A stretch of 59,340 bases of DNA. Origin: Actinomycetota bacterium. GTDB lineage: Bacteria; Actinomycetota; Geothermincolia; Geothermincolales; RBG-13-55-18. A model generated the notes under the pieces. It searched no databases, had not been told where the DNA came from, and worked only from the letters and a program-made list of their open reading frames with translations. Made by a program: the position numbers and the translations under genes. Location of the stretch: assembly GCA_014360685.1 (NCBI GenBank), contig JACIXB010000030.1:1-59340 (forward strand), read 5' to 3'. Each line of letters begins with the position of its first letter. Positions within the stretch are counted from its first letter, which is position 1. Below are positions 52,455-59,340 of this stretch, one piece after another.

Positions 52455-52491
52455 ATACCCCGGGGGGTATCAAAATTCAAGACCTGACCCC
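52455..52491 (-). repeat. REP element between the fdhB-like gene and fdhA
   Basis: The 28-bp core (52464-52491) is identical to the transposase-unit ends, with a palindrome ATACCCC-GGGGGGTAT (52455-52470). It supplies the final codons and the TGA of the fdhB-like gene and lies 49 bp upstream of the fdhA start. Confidence 0.85.
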
Positions 52492-53279
52492 ATTTCCAGT
52501 TCGCTCAGGGGGTTTCTCCGGTCCGGATCCTCGCCCGGGCGGTAGCCGAAGCGTTCCTCCATGACCTCCTGCATCCTCCGGTAGAGCGCGCGCAGCGGTA
52601 CCCCCGCCGGGCAGGCTTCCTCGCACAGGCCGCAGTCCACGCACCGTCCCGCCATGTCCAGGGCCCTTATGATGTGGAAGGAGGGAAACTCCGGCGGAAT
52701 CACTCCGGGCTTCACCAGCTGGGGGTTCTCCAGGGCGCAGTCCTCGCAGAAACACATGGGGCATACGTTGCGGCATCCGTAGCACTTGATGCACCGGGAG
52801 AAGTGTTCCTCCCAGAAGCGCAGGCGCTCGGCGTCGGGCAGGGATGCCACCTCCTCGACGACCCCCCGGTCCGGAGCGGGTTCCACCCTCTCCCCCAGGT
52901 CCACCCGGCTGGGGTAGGGAAGCCGGCAGCCGCAGGCCCTGGCCTCCTCCTCGGAGCAGGCCAGGCCCACCAGCTCCACCCGGTCCAGGTCCACCTGCTC
53001 CAGCTTGGCCAGCTCCACCAGGGCGCGTTCGTCGCAGCCCCTCACCAGGACGGCGAAGCGTCGCTCCGGGTATTGCCGCAGGAGGTCGATGAGGAGCTTG
53101 GTCAGGGGGTACCGCGTGTCGCCCGGCGTCAAACTTTCCAGTTGCGGGGAAGCGGGATCGGTGATCAACGCGGGGACGGGGCTTCCCTCCTCCTCCACCA
53201 GGCAGAGGAAGGCGTCGGCGCCTTCTTCCAGTTTCTTCCTTATCAGGGATTTCAATACTTCCACTATCCGCCCGCTCAT
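52470..53279 (-). CDS. Iron-sulfur FdhB/FrhB-like electron-transfer subunit
   Basis: A 269-residue protein. The N-terminal half resembles the FrhB/FdhB-type domain (FAVLVRGCDERALVELAKLEQVDLDRVELVGL). The C-terminal half holds ferredoxin-type clusters: CIKCYGCRNVCPMCFCEDC (about 162-180) and CVDCGLCEEACPAG (about 212-225). In Hdr-linked formate dehydrogenases this subunit bridges FdhA and MvhD. The last six residues (GSGLEF) and the stop codon are read from a REP element, so the natural C-terminus has been replaced. Position between mvhD and fdhA fits a linker subunit; whether it carries FAD is uncertain. Confidence 0.85.
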   Translation of the reverse strand: MSGRIVEVLKSLIRKKLEEGADAFLCLVEEEGSPVPALITDPASPQLESLTPGDTRYPLTKLLIDLLRQYPERRFAVLVRGCDERALVELAKLEQVDLDRVELVGLACSEEEARACGCRLPYPSRVDLGERVEPAPDRGVVEEVASLPDAERLRFWEEHFSRCIKCYGCRNVCPMCFCEDCALENPQLVKPGVIPPEFPSFHIIRALDMAGRCVDCGLCEEACPAGVPLRALYRRMQEVMEERFGYRPGEDPDRRNPLSELEMGSGLEF

Positions 53280-53458
53280 ATACCCTTCTCCGTTTCAATC
53301 TCCACCGCTTGTCCCGGGGCGGCAGAAACCGTCCCCCGAGGGGCTCTTCCGGTCCCTCCATCCGTGACCGCTCCCCCGGCCGCACCCGGCCCGAAGGGGG
53401 AATCCCATTATTCCCGACGTGCTTCGGCGCCTCGTCCCTCGGCCACGCAGCCCTCCGT

Positions 53459-53947
53459 TCAGCCCTCTTCCCCCGTCTTCCCTCCCCATCCCACGGGCTT
53501 TCGCCGCAGGGGCGAGGGCCCCAGCGCCTTCACCTGCTCGGTGAAGGAACGCACCACCTCGGCGTACTTCTCTCCTTCCGCCGCGGATACCCACTCCAGC
53601 CGCAGGCGACCTTCCTCCAGGCCCAGGAACCTCAGGGCCTCGCGCAGAACCTGGAAGCGTTTGGCGGTCATGTAGTTTCCCTTCAGATAATGACAGTCAC
53701 CGATGTGGCAGCCGGCGATGAGCACACCGTCCATGCCCTCCTGGAAGGCCTTGACCACGAAGTAGGGGCTGATGGTCCCCGTGCACATAACCCGCACGTC
53801 CAGCACGTTGGGAGGGTACTGCAGGCGGGACACCCCGGCCAGGTCCGCCCCGGCGTAGGAACACCAGTTGCACAGGAAGGCCAGGATGCGGACATCGTCC
53901 GCCGAACCCTGCCCTTCTTCCCTCTCCCGCTTCTCCGTCTCCGCCAT
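53459..53947 (-). CDS. mvhD: MvhD-family iron-sulfur subunit
   Basis: The 162-residue protein matches MvhD (FlpD): ILAFLCNWCSYAGADLAGVSRLQYP at the start, RVMCTGTISPYFVVKAFQEGMDGVLIAGCHIGDCHY with the cluster cysteines, and KRFQVLREALRFLGLEEGRLRLEWVSAAEG. In methanogens MvhD joins the hydrogenase or formate dehydrogenase to HdrA and passes electrons through a [2Fe-2S] cluster. The tail after residue 145 is a Pro/Gly-rich extension. It follows hdrA by 27 bp, consistent with one transcript. Confidence 0.9.
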   Translation of the reverse strand: MAETEKREREEGQGSADDVRILAFLCNWCSYAGADLAGVSRLQYPPNVLDVRVMCTGTISPYFVVKAFQEGMDGVLIAGCHIGDCHYLKGNYMTAKRFQVLREALRFLGLEEGRLRLEWVSAAEGEKYAEVVRSFTEQVKALGPSPLRRKPVGWGGKTGEEG

Positions 53948-53974
53948 CTCCGTACCTCGCCGCCTCCCGATCCT

Positions 53975-56900
53975 TCAACCCTCCCAGGCGGAGGCCGCCG
54001 CCTCGATCTGCTCGCATATCTGGTCGGCCCGGAACCCCTGCAGCCTGCTGGCCCCCGCCGTGCAGGCCGCGGTGCAGGTCCCGCAACCCTTGCACAATGA
54101 GGGGTTGACGGAGGCCTTCCTCCTCTCCCGGTCCAGGGTCACCGCCTCGAAGGGGCACAGTCCCACGCAGATGCCGCACCCGGAGCACTTTTCCTCCTCC
54201 ACCACGGCCACCACACCCTCGGTTATTATCTTTTCCCTGCACAGGACGGACTCCGCCCGCGCCGCGGCAGCCGCCGCCTGGGCCACGGACTCCTCGATGG
54301 ACTTGGGGGCGTGAGCCAGGCCGCACACGAAAACGCCGTCGGTGGCGAAATCCACCGGTCGCAATTTCATGTGCGCCTCCAGGAAGAATCCTTCCGCGTT
54401 GCGGGGAACCTTGAGCATGGGAGCCAGCTCGGCGTTGTCCGGGTTGGCCACGATGCCCACCGAGAGGACCACCAGGTCGACATCCAGGGTCACCTCCTCG
54501 CCCAGACCCGCCTCCGGGACGGCGACCCGCAGGGCCTTTCCGGAGCGCGTCACCCGCGGGCGTACCCGGTCATCGAAGCGCAGGAAGACCACCCCGGCCT
54601 CCCGGGCCTTGCGGTAGAGGTCCTCCCGGAATCCGTAGGTGCGCACGTCCCGGTAGAGAACATAGACATCCACCCTCGGGTTCAGCTCCTTCAGGGCCAG
54701 GGCGTTCTTCACCGCCTCCGTGCAGCAGACCTTGGAGCAGTAGGGTCTTTCCTCGTCCCGCGAGCCCACGCACTGGATCATGACCACCCGCCGCAGTCCC
54801 CTCAGCCTCGAGTCGCGGGCGGCGAGTCCGGCCTCCAGGTCCCACTGGGTCACCACTCGTTCGTCCTCCCCGTAGAGGTACTCGGAGGGCCGGTACCGCT
54901 CCCCCCCGGTGGCCACGATGACTGCCCCGTGCTCCAGGAGGGTCTCCCGGCCCTCGCCGTCGCGGACGAGGGAGCGGAACTGGCCCACGAAGCCGGACAC
55001 GTCCACCACCCGGTGTCCGGTGAAGACGGTGATGAGCTCCTCCCTTTTCACCTTCTCCACCAGTTCCCGGAGGTAGGCCTGCACGTCCTCTCCCCGGTAG
55101 TCGAAGTGCACGTTGCGCGCCAGCCCGCCCAGTTCGGCCTCCTTCTCCACCAGGTAGACCGGGAAGCCGGAGCCGGCCAGTTGCAGGGCGGCGTTCATCC
55201 CCGCCACCCCTCCCCCGATGACCAGGGCGCGGGGGATGACCTCGCTCTCCCCCTCGGCCAGGGGCTCCAGGCGCTTGGCCTTCTCCACGGCCATCTTCAC
55301 CAGGTACTTGGCCTTGCGGGTGGCTTTCTCCGGTTCCTGCATGTGCACCCAGGAGCAGTGCTCGCGGATGTTGGCCATCTCGAAGAGGTACTTGTTTATT
55401 CCTGCCGAGCGCAGGGTTTCCCGGAAAAGGGGCTGGTGGGTGCGGGGGGTGCAGGAGGCCACCACCAGCCGGTTCAGGCGGTGCTCCTCCACCACCTGGC
55501 GTATCCACTCCTGGGCGTCCTGGGAACAGGCGTAGAGCCTCTCCTCGGCGAAGACCACCCCCGGCAGGGTGCGGGCGTACTCCACCACCGCGGGAACGTC
55601 CACGAAGCCGCCGATGTTGGATCCGCAGCGGCAGATGATGGCCCCCACCCGGGGCTCCTCCCCGCGCACGTCCTTCTCCGGGGGATGTTCCCGCCGGGTG
55701 AGGAGGGTCCCCCTCGCCGGGTGCAGCTCCAGGGAGGCCACCCCTGCCGCAGCCGTGGCCTGGGTGACGGTGTCCGGGATGTCCTTGGGCTCCTGGGCGG
55801 CCCCGCAGACCAGTACTCCCGGCCGCGAGGAGAGCACGGGGAGGAAGGGGTCCGAGCGGGCGAACCCGTACTCGTTCACCTCCAGGCCCAGCCCCTCCGC
55901 CAGCCCGCAGGGCGCCTCCAGCCCGATGGAGAGGACCACCAGGTCGAACTCCTCCTCCCGCATGCGTCCCCCCTCGTCCAGGTAGCGCAGGAGGAGGTTC
56001 CTGGTGCGCTGCCTTTCCCGTATCCCGGAGACCAGCCCCCGCACGTAGCGCACGCCGTGACGGGACTGCGCCCCGGTGTAATATTTCTCGAAGTCCTTCC
56101 CGTAGGCCCGCAGGTCGATGAAGAAGATGGTGGGCTCGATGGAGGGGAGGTGCTCCTTGGCGATGAGGGCCTGCTTGGTGGCATACATGCAGCAGACGCT
56201 GGAGCAGTACCCGTGGTCCATGGTCACGTCCCTGGATCCCACGCACTGGACGAAAGCCAGTTTTTTCACCTCCCTGCCGTCGGAGGGCCGTATAACGTGC
56301 CCCTGGGTGGGGCCGTTGGCCCCCAGGATGCGCTCGAACTCCAGGGAGGTGACCACGTTGGGATATATCCCGTAACCGTACTCCGTCTTGCGCGAGGCGT
56401 CGAAGGGACGGTAACCCGGGGCGGCGATGACCATCCCCACCCGGAGTTCCTCCTCCCTCTCCCGGTCCTCGAAATTCACCGCCCCCGCCTGGCAGACCTT
56501 GACGCAGTTTCCACACTTCCCCCTGGTGAGGTAGCGGCAGACCGAGCCCTCGATGACCGCCGCCCCCGGTACCGCCTGGGGGAAGGGCACCCTTATGCAC
56601 CGGGTCGTGCTCAGCCCGGCGTTGTAGGGGTCGGGTATCTTCACCGGGCACTTGGCGGTGCAGTCCCCGCACCCGGTGCACTTGCCCACGTCCACATAGC
56701 GGGGGCGCAGACGCAGGCGCACCCGCATGTTCCCCGGCATCCCCTCCACGGAGAGCACGTCGGCCAGGGTGAGGACCTCGATGTTCAGGTCGGAGGCCAC
56801 CTCCACCATCTTGGGGGAGAGGATGCACATGGAGCACTCGTTGGTGGGGAAGGTTTTGTCCAGCATGCCCATGACCCCGCCGATGGAGGGAGAGGACTCC

Positions 56901-57073
56901 ACCAGGTACACGCGGTAACCCAGCCCGGAGAGCTCCAGGGAGGCCTGGATGCCTCCCACGCCGCCCCCCACCACCATCACCGAGCCCAGGGGAGGGCTAT
57001 CCCCTCCGGGATTGCTCCCCACCGATCCCGGCGCAGCATCTCCTTCCGAAAAATTCAGACCGTGATCCTTCAT
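53975..57073 (-). CDS. hdrA: Heterodisulfide reductase subunit A, tandem-domain form
   Basis: This 1,032-residue protein contains two HdrA-like flavoprotein modules. Module 1 (~30-470): FAD motif VVGGGVGGIQASLEL, conserved NECSMCILSPKM, and ferredoxin clusters CTGCGDCTAKCP and CGNCVKVC. Module 2 (~480-1030): the classical HdrA N-terminal domain (IICRCGSNIGGFVDVPAVV), FAD motif VIGGGVAGMNAALQL, CVGSRDEERPYCSKVCC and a C-terminal 2x[4Fe-4S] ferredoxin, CSGCGICVGLCP and CKGCGTCTAAC. HdrA holds the bifurcating FAD in HdrABC-Mvh. Ordinary HdrA has ~650 residues, so this is a tandem fusion. Downstream genes are mvhD, fdhB-like and fdhA. Confidence 0.92.
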   Translation of the reverse strand: MKDHGLNFSEGDAAPGSVGSNPGGDSPPLGSVMVVGGGVGGIQASLELSGLGYRVYLVESSPSIGGVMGMLDKTFPTNECSMCILSPKMVEVASDLNIEVLTLADVLSVEGMPGNMRVRLRLRPRYVDVGKCTGCGDCTAKCPVKIPDPYNAGLSTTRCIRVPFPQAVPGAAVIEGSVCRYLTRGKCGNCVKVCQAGAVNFEDREREEELRVGMVIAAPGYRPFDASRKTEYGYGIYPNVVTSLEFERILGANGPTQGHVIRPSDGREVKKLAFVQCVGSRDVTMDHGYCSSVCCMYATKQALIAKEHLPSIEPTIFFIDLRAYGKDFEKYYTGAQSRHGVRYVRGLVSGIRERQRTRNLLLRYLDEGGRMREEEFDLVVLSIGLEAPCGLAEGLGLEVNEYGFARSDPFLPVLSSRPGVLVCGAAQEPKDIPDTVTQATAAAGVASLELHPARGTLLTRREHPPEKDVRGEEPRVGAIICRCGSNIGGFVDVPAVVEYARTLPGVVFAEERLYACSQDAQEWIRQVVEEHRLNRLVVASCTPRTHQPLFRETLRSAGINKYLFEMANIREHCSWVHMQEPEKATRKAKYLVKMAVEKAKRLEPLAEGESEVIPRALVIGGGVAGMNAALQLAGSGFPVYLVEKEAELGGLARNVHFDYRGEDVQAYLRELVEKVKREELITVFTGHRVVDVSGFVGQFRSLVRDGEGRETLLEHGAVIVATGGERYRPSEYLYGEDERVVTQWDLEAGLAARDSRLRGLRRVVMIQCVGSRDEERPYCSKVCCTEAVKNALALKELNPRVDVYVLYRDVRTYGFREDLYRKAREAGVVFLRFDDRVRPRVTRSGKALRVAVPEAGLGEEVTLDVDLVVLSVGIVANPDNAELAPMLKVPRNAEGFFLEAHMKLRPVDFATDGVFVCGLAHAPKSIEESVAQAAAAAARAESVLCREKIITEGVVAVVEEEKCSGCGICVGLCPFEAVTLDRERRKASVNPSLCKGCGTCTAACTAGASRLQGFRADQICEQIEAAASAWEG

Positions 57074-57286
57074 CTCTCTCGCCCCTACTCGAGCCGGTCA
57101 GCTCCTAAACCTGCTCGCCCTCCGGCCTTAAACCGCCGCCTCTTCCCTCGCTTCCGGTTTCCCCGTCTTAGATCGCCTTTTTTCGTCACTCTATTCCTCG
57201 CATCGCATCCTCGGCCGCCTTGCCGCCCGACACTTGGACCTCATGCCACGACCCTTTCGCCGGTAGTCCGCCTCGTACCGGCCTGA

Positions 57287-58171
57287 TCACCCCGCTCCCG
57301 TCCTCACGCCCTTCCTCCAGAGAAGGGGCCGCGGGTCCAGGAGGTGCTTGGAAAGCCAGACCTCCGCCTCCTCCATCCCCAGGGCCAGCCCGATGAGCTC
57401 GGTGAAGAAGAACACCGGGAGGTCGTGCTCGTGCCTGAAGGAGAGTTTCCCCTCCCGCTGGCGCATCTCCAGGTTGGCCAGGCACATGGGACAGGCGGTG
57501 ACCATGCTGTCGGCGTCGGCCTCCTCCGCCGCCTCGAAGAGCCGGTTCACCAGCCCCACCACCACGTCGGTGCGGGTGAGGGAGAGGCTTCCCCCGCAGC
57601 AGTCCGTCTTGTAGGACCAGGGTCTCACCTCCGCCCCCAGGGCGGCCAGGAGGTCGTCCATGCGGGTGGGATGGTCCGGGTTGTCGCCTTCCATCATTCC
57701 CCGTGGCCGGGCCATGAGGCACCCGTAATAGGAGACCGGCCTGAGCCCCCGCAGGGGATTCACCACCTTCTCCCGCAGGGCTTCCAGGCCCACTTCCTCG
57801 TAAATCACGTCCAGGAGGTGGACTATGCGTCCCCGGAAGCGGGGGTCGGAACCTACTATCTCCTCCACCCGGGAGGCCAGTGCTTCATCCTCCAGGAGTT
57901 CCTCCCGGGCGGACCTCAGGTTGTGATAACAGGCGGCGCAGACCACCACCAGGTCCCTTCCCAGCCCCCGCGCCCGGGCCAGGTCCCGCGCCGGAAGGGC
58001 TACCGCCAGGAGATGATTGGTCATGTGGGCCGACGAGGCGCCGCAGCAGCTCCAGTCGGGAAGGGGCTCCAGCCGGATGCCCAGGGCCCCGGCAGCCCTG
58101 ACCGCCGAATCACCGTACTCCTCCGCGGAAGAAAGCTGGGAACATCCCGGGTAATAGCTGTAGGTCTTCAT
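57287..58171 (-). CDS. hdrB: Heterodisulfide reductase subunit B
   Basis: HdrB (294 aa) with two CCG domains that bind non-cubane [4Fe-4S] clusters. Domain 1 has YYPGCSQ, WSCCGASSAH and CAACYHNL; domain 2 has YYGCLMARP, TDCCGGSLSL and ACPMCLANLE. In methanogens this subunit reduces the CoM-CoB disulfide; in bacteria the disulfide or other acceptor is unknown. ATG 58171 overlaps the hdrC stop as ATGA, so the start is firm; the frame upstream is an hdrC shadow. hdrA starts 213 bp later. Confidence 0.92.
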   Translation of the reverse strand: MKTYSYYPGCSQLSSAEEYGDSAVRAAGALGIRLEPLPDWSCCGASSAHMTNHLLAVALPARDLARARGLGRDLVVVCAACYHNLRSAREELLEDEALASRVEEIVGSDPRFRGRIVHLLDVIYEEVGLEALREKVVNPLRGLRPVSYYGCLMARPRGMMEGDNPDHPTRMDDLLAALGAEVRPWSYKTDCCGGSLSLTRTDVVVGLVNRLFEAAEEADADSMVTACPMCLANLEMRQREGKLSFRHEHDLPVFFFTELIGLALGMEEAEVWLSKHLLDPRPLLWRKGVRTGAG

Positions 58172-58734
58172 CCCCGGCTCACCCCTTGCCCCTTTCCCTT
58201 CCTGCCGCTCTCCCGGAAGATGCGCCGTATCTCGCGGCGCCCGCGCACCAGGCTGGGGACGAGCCTTATCTTGCCCTTGCGGAGCATCTCCACGGCCAGC
58301 CCGATGTCGCTGAAGAGGTCCCCGGACAGGGTCTTGTAGGCCCCCATGAGCACGGGCTCGCTTATCCTCCCCGTGGCCTGGATGTTGCCCAGGAAGCAGG
58401 AGTGGAAGAGGGGGATGTTCCTCTCGGCCGGTTTCACGCCCCTCTCCAGGGCCATCTCCCGCAGGGTGTCGATCACCCGGGCCACGTCGATGTCGTTGGG
58501 GCAGCGTGCCGTGCAGGTCACGCAGGAGGCGCATATCCATATGGTGCGGCTGGAAAGAAGCCTCTCCTCCTGTCCCAGCTGGACCAGCTTCATGATCTGG
58601 TGGGGCAGGATGTCCATGGCCGGGCTGAAGAGGCACCCCGTGCTGCACTTACCGCACTGGAAGCAGAGGCGCACCTTCTCGCCGCAACGCTCCTCAATCC
58701 CCTTCTCCAGGTCCGTTCGCTCGATCTCGATCAA
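58168..58734 (-). CDS. hdrC: Heterodisulfide reductase subunit C
   Basis: HdrC (188 aa) is the small ferredoxin-like subunit with two [4Fe-4S] motifs, CFQCGKCSTGC (about 24-34) and CASCVTCTARCP (about 68-79), followed by a helical region (MALERGVKPAERNIPLFHSCFLGNI). It relays electrons from HdrA to HdrB. It is the first gene of the operon running leftward to fdhA, and the upstream 480 bp must hold the promoter. Confidence 0.92.
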   Translation of the reverse strand: MIEIERTDLEKGIEERCGEKVRLCFQCGKCSTGCLFSPAMDILPHQIMKLVQLGQEERLLSSRTIWICASCVTCTARCPNDIDVARVIDTLREMALERGVKPAERNIPLFHSCFLGNIQATGRISEPVLMGAYKTLSGDLFSDIGLAVEMLRKGKIRLVPSLVRGRREIRRIFRESGRKGKGQGVSRG

Positions 58735-58748
58735 CCTTGCCTCCCCCG

Positions 58749-58796
58749 ACTTGAAACCCGGGCTCTCACCCTACTTGAAACCCGGGATCTCACCCT
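58749..58796. repeat. Tandem 24-bp direct repeat (two copies)
   Basis: Two adjacent 24-bp units begin ACTTGAAACCCGGG and end TCTCACCCT, with one mismatch, right upstream of hdrC. Purpose unknown; could be a regulatory site or a simple duplication. Confidence 0.7.
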
Positions 58797-59214
58797 CGGA
58801 TAATCCCCTTCCCGCGCGCTTTTCACTCCACCACCGCTTCCTCGGTCCCGGGGCTCTCCCACCCTTTCCCGACCAGGGGATACCGCGACCTTCCCGCTGG
58901 AAGCCTTCCTTCTCCGGTCCTTCCAGCCACGGTATTCTCCCTCCCGGCCAAGGCCTACACTAAGACATGGATGGGAGGTAGGAAATGAAATAAATCATAT
59001 CCCGCCCTTTAAATCATATCCCGCCCTTACCTCCCCCGGCAGGTTCAAGGGCCATGTCTTCCCGAGGTGCAGATTGTTGGTGCCCCAAATCCAAGCAAAG
59101 GAAAAGGGCGCCATCTGACCGCTCGGGGTCTTCGTCAACCTCCCTCCCCGTCGGACGCGCCCCGGGTTAATTTTTCCTTCATCTCAACGAAAAAATCAAG
59201 TCCTACCCCTTAAA
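58797..59214. other. Region upstream of the hdr-fdh operon, without a gene
   Basis: No gene seen. It contains two adjacent 19-bp direct repeats and, at 59191-59210, a sequence (AATCAAGTCCTACCCC) faintly like the REP core. No promoter for hdrC is obvious. Confidence 0.4.
58991..59028. repeat. Tandem 19-bp direct repeat (two copies)
   Basis: TAAATCATATCCCGCCCTT occurs twice, back to back and identical, about 260-300 bp upstream of hdrC. Candidate binding site for an activator, or simple duplication. Confidence 0.75.
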
Positions 59215-59340
59215 TGTTGCTGTCTACAAAAAGTAGGCACCTCATCCCGGCAAAACCTCAACACGCCATCCTCTGATATCCAGAAAGCCCCCGGAGGACA
59301 TCCTTAACCCAGGGGTCGCCGCTCCTTGACTGAAGGGCCG
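59215..59340. repeat. Terminal inverted repeat, right copy (126 bp)
   Basis: Exact reverse complement of bases 1-126. In this copy the sequence just inside (59211-59214) differs from the left one, so two separate insertions of one repeat are implied. It contains CTAC-AAAAA-GTAG near its inner edge, a small hairpin of the sort found at transposon ends. Confidence 0.9.

Noticed and set aside
54311-57286. A 991-codon open frame on the plus strand opposite hdrA
   Set aside because: His/Gly/Pro/Val-rich composition typical of an antisense shadow in GC-rich DNA; the minus strand encodes an unmistakable HdrA.
58172-58648. Longer hdrB starting at 58648
   Set aside because: The extra part is the out-of-frame reading of hdrC; the ATGA overlap at 58168-58171 is the natural start.
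58749-59028. CRISPR array
   Set aside because: Only two copies of each unit, adjacent and without spacers, and no cas genes.
1-59340. Circular replicon (plasmid or phage)
   Set aside because: The terminal repeats are inverted, not direct, and no replication or phage genes are present.

Overview
This is a GC-rich bacterial contig (59,340 bp) that looks like an anaerobic, deep-branching actinobacterial-type genome. The pointers are a SigB-type sigma factor with an RsbW-like kinase and a STAS antagonist, a DtxR-type metal regulator, a Veg homologue, an archaeal-type phosphoglycerate mutase, tungsten aldehyde:ferredoxin oxidoreductase, and Hdr/Fdh electron-transfer genes without any aerobic respiratory gene. 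The lineage is inferred from gene content and was not tested. The two contig ends are one 126-bp sequence in inverted orientation, so the contig probably stops inside a multicopy repeat; it is not circular.

Left part (0-18 kb): a DUF362 ferredoxin protein convergent with an aldehyde:ferredoxin oxidoreductase, then an ABC drug-export pair with a MarR regulator. After these comes an acyl-CoA/lipid-like catabolic region: MmgE/PrpD protein, small SCP2-like protein, alpha/beta hydrolase and second MarR; an acyl-CoA ligase; and a four-gene run of two hydrolases, a metallo-beta-lactamase and an SRPBCC protein, divergent from an unusual MerR-TetR fusion regulator. Several intergenic gaps carry near-perfect palindromes that look like operators.

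Middle (18-31 kb): two decayed genes flank a membrane-anchored protein made of about ten 23-residue repeats. Then follow tRNA-Tyr, the SigB regulatory module with a candidate SigB-type promoter, a DUF72 protein, a veg-like gene with clear promoter and terminator, a PDZ/Lon-type protease, AmrS, and feoB with a DtxR-FeoA regulator.

31-49 kb: an SDR, a frameshifted HEAT-repeat gene, an MFS transporter, a C45 acyltransferase-like protein, an ADP-ribosylglycohydrolase, a possible structured leader before a 46-codon gene, a fused CoA-transferase, a dienoyl-CoA reductase-like flavoenzyme, a receiver-HisKA protein, an MBL hydrolase with a K+ channel, a His-rich protein with two CBM-like domains, and apgM.

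Right part (49-59 kb): a REP-associated tyrosine transposase unit bounded by perfect 28-bp inverted repeats, then one transcription unit hdrC-hdrB-hdrA(tandem)-mvhD-fdhB-like-fdhA. The fdhA gene has an in-frame UGA with a bacterial SECIS hairpin, so it encodes a selenocysteine formate dehydrogenase. Together these genes could make a soluble formate-linked, flavin-bifurcating Hdr complex. REP copies supply the stop codons of both fdhA and the fdhB-like gene.
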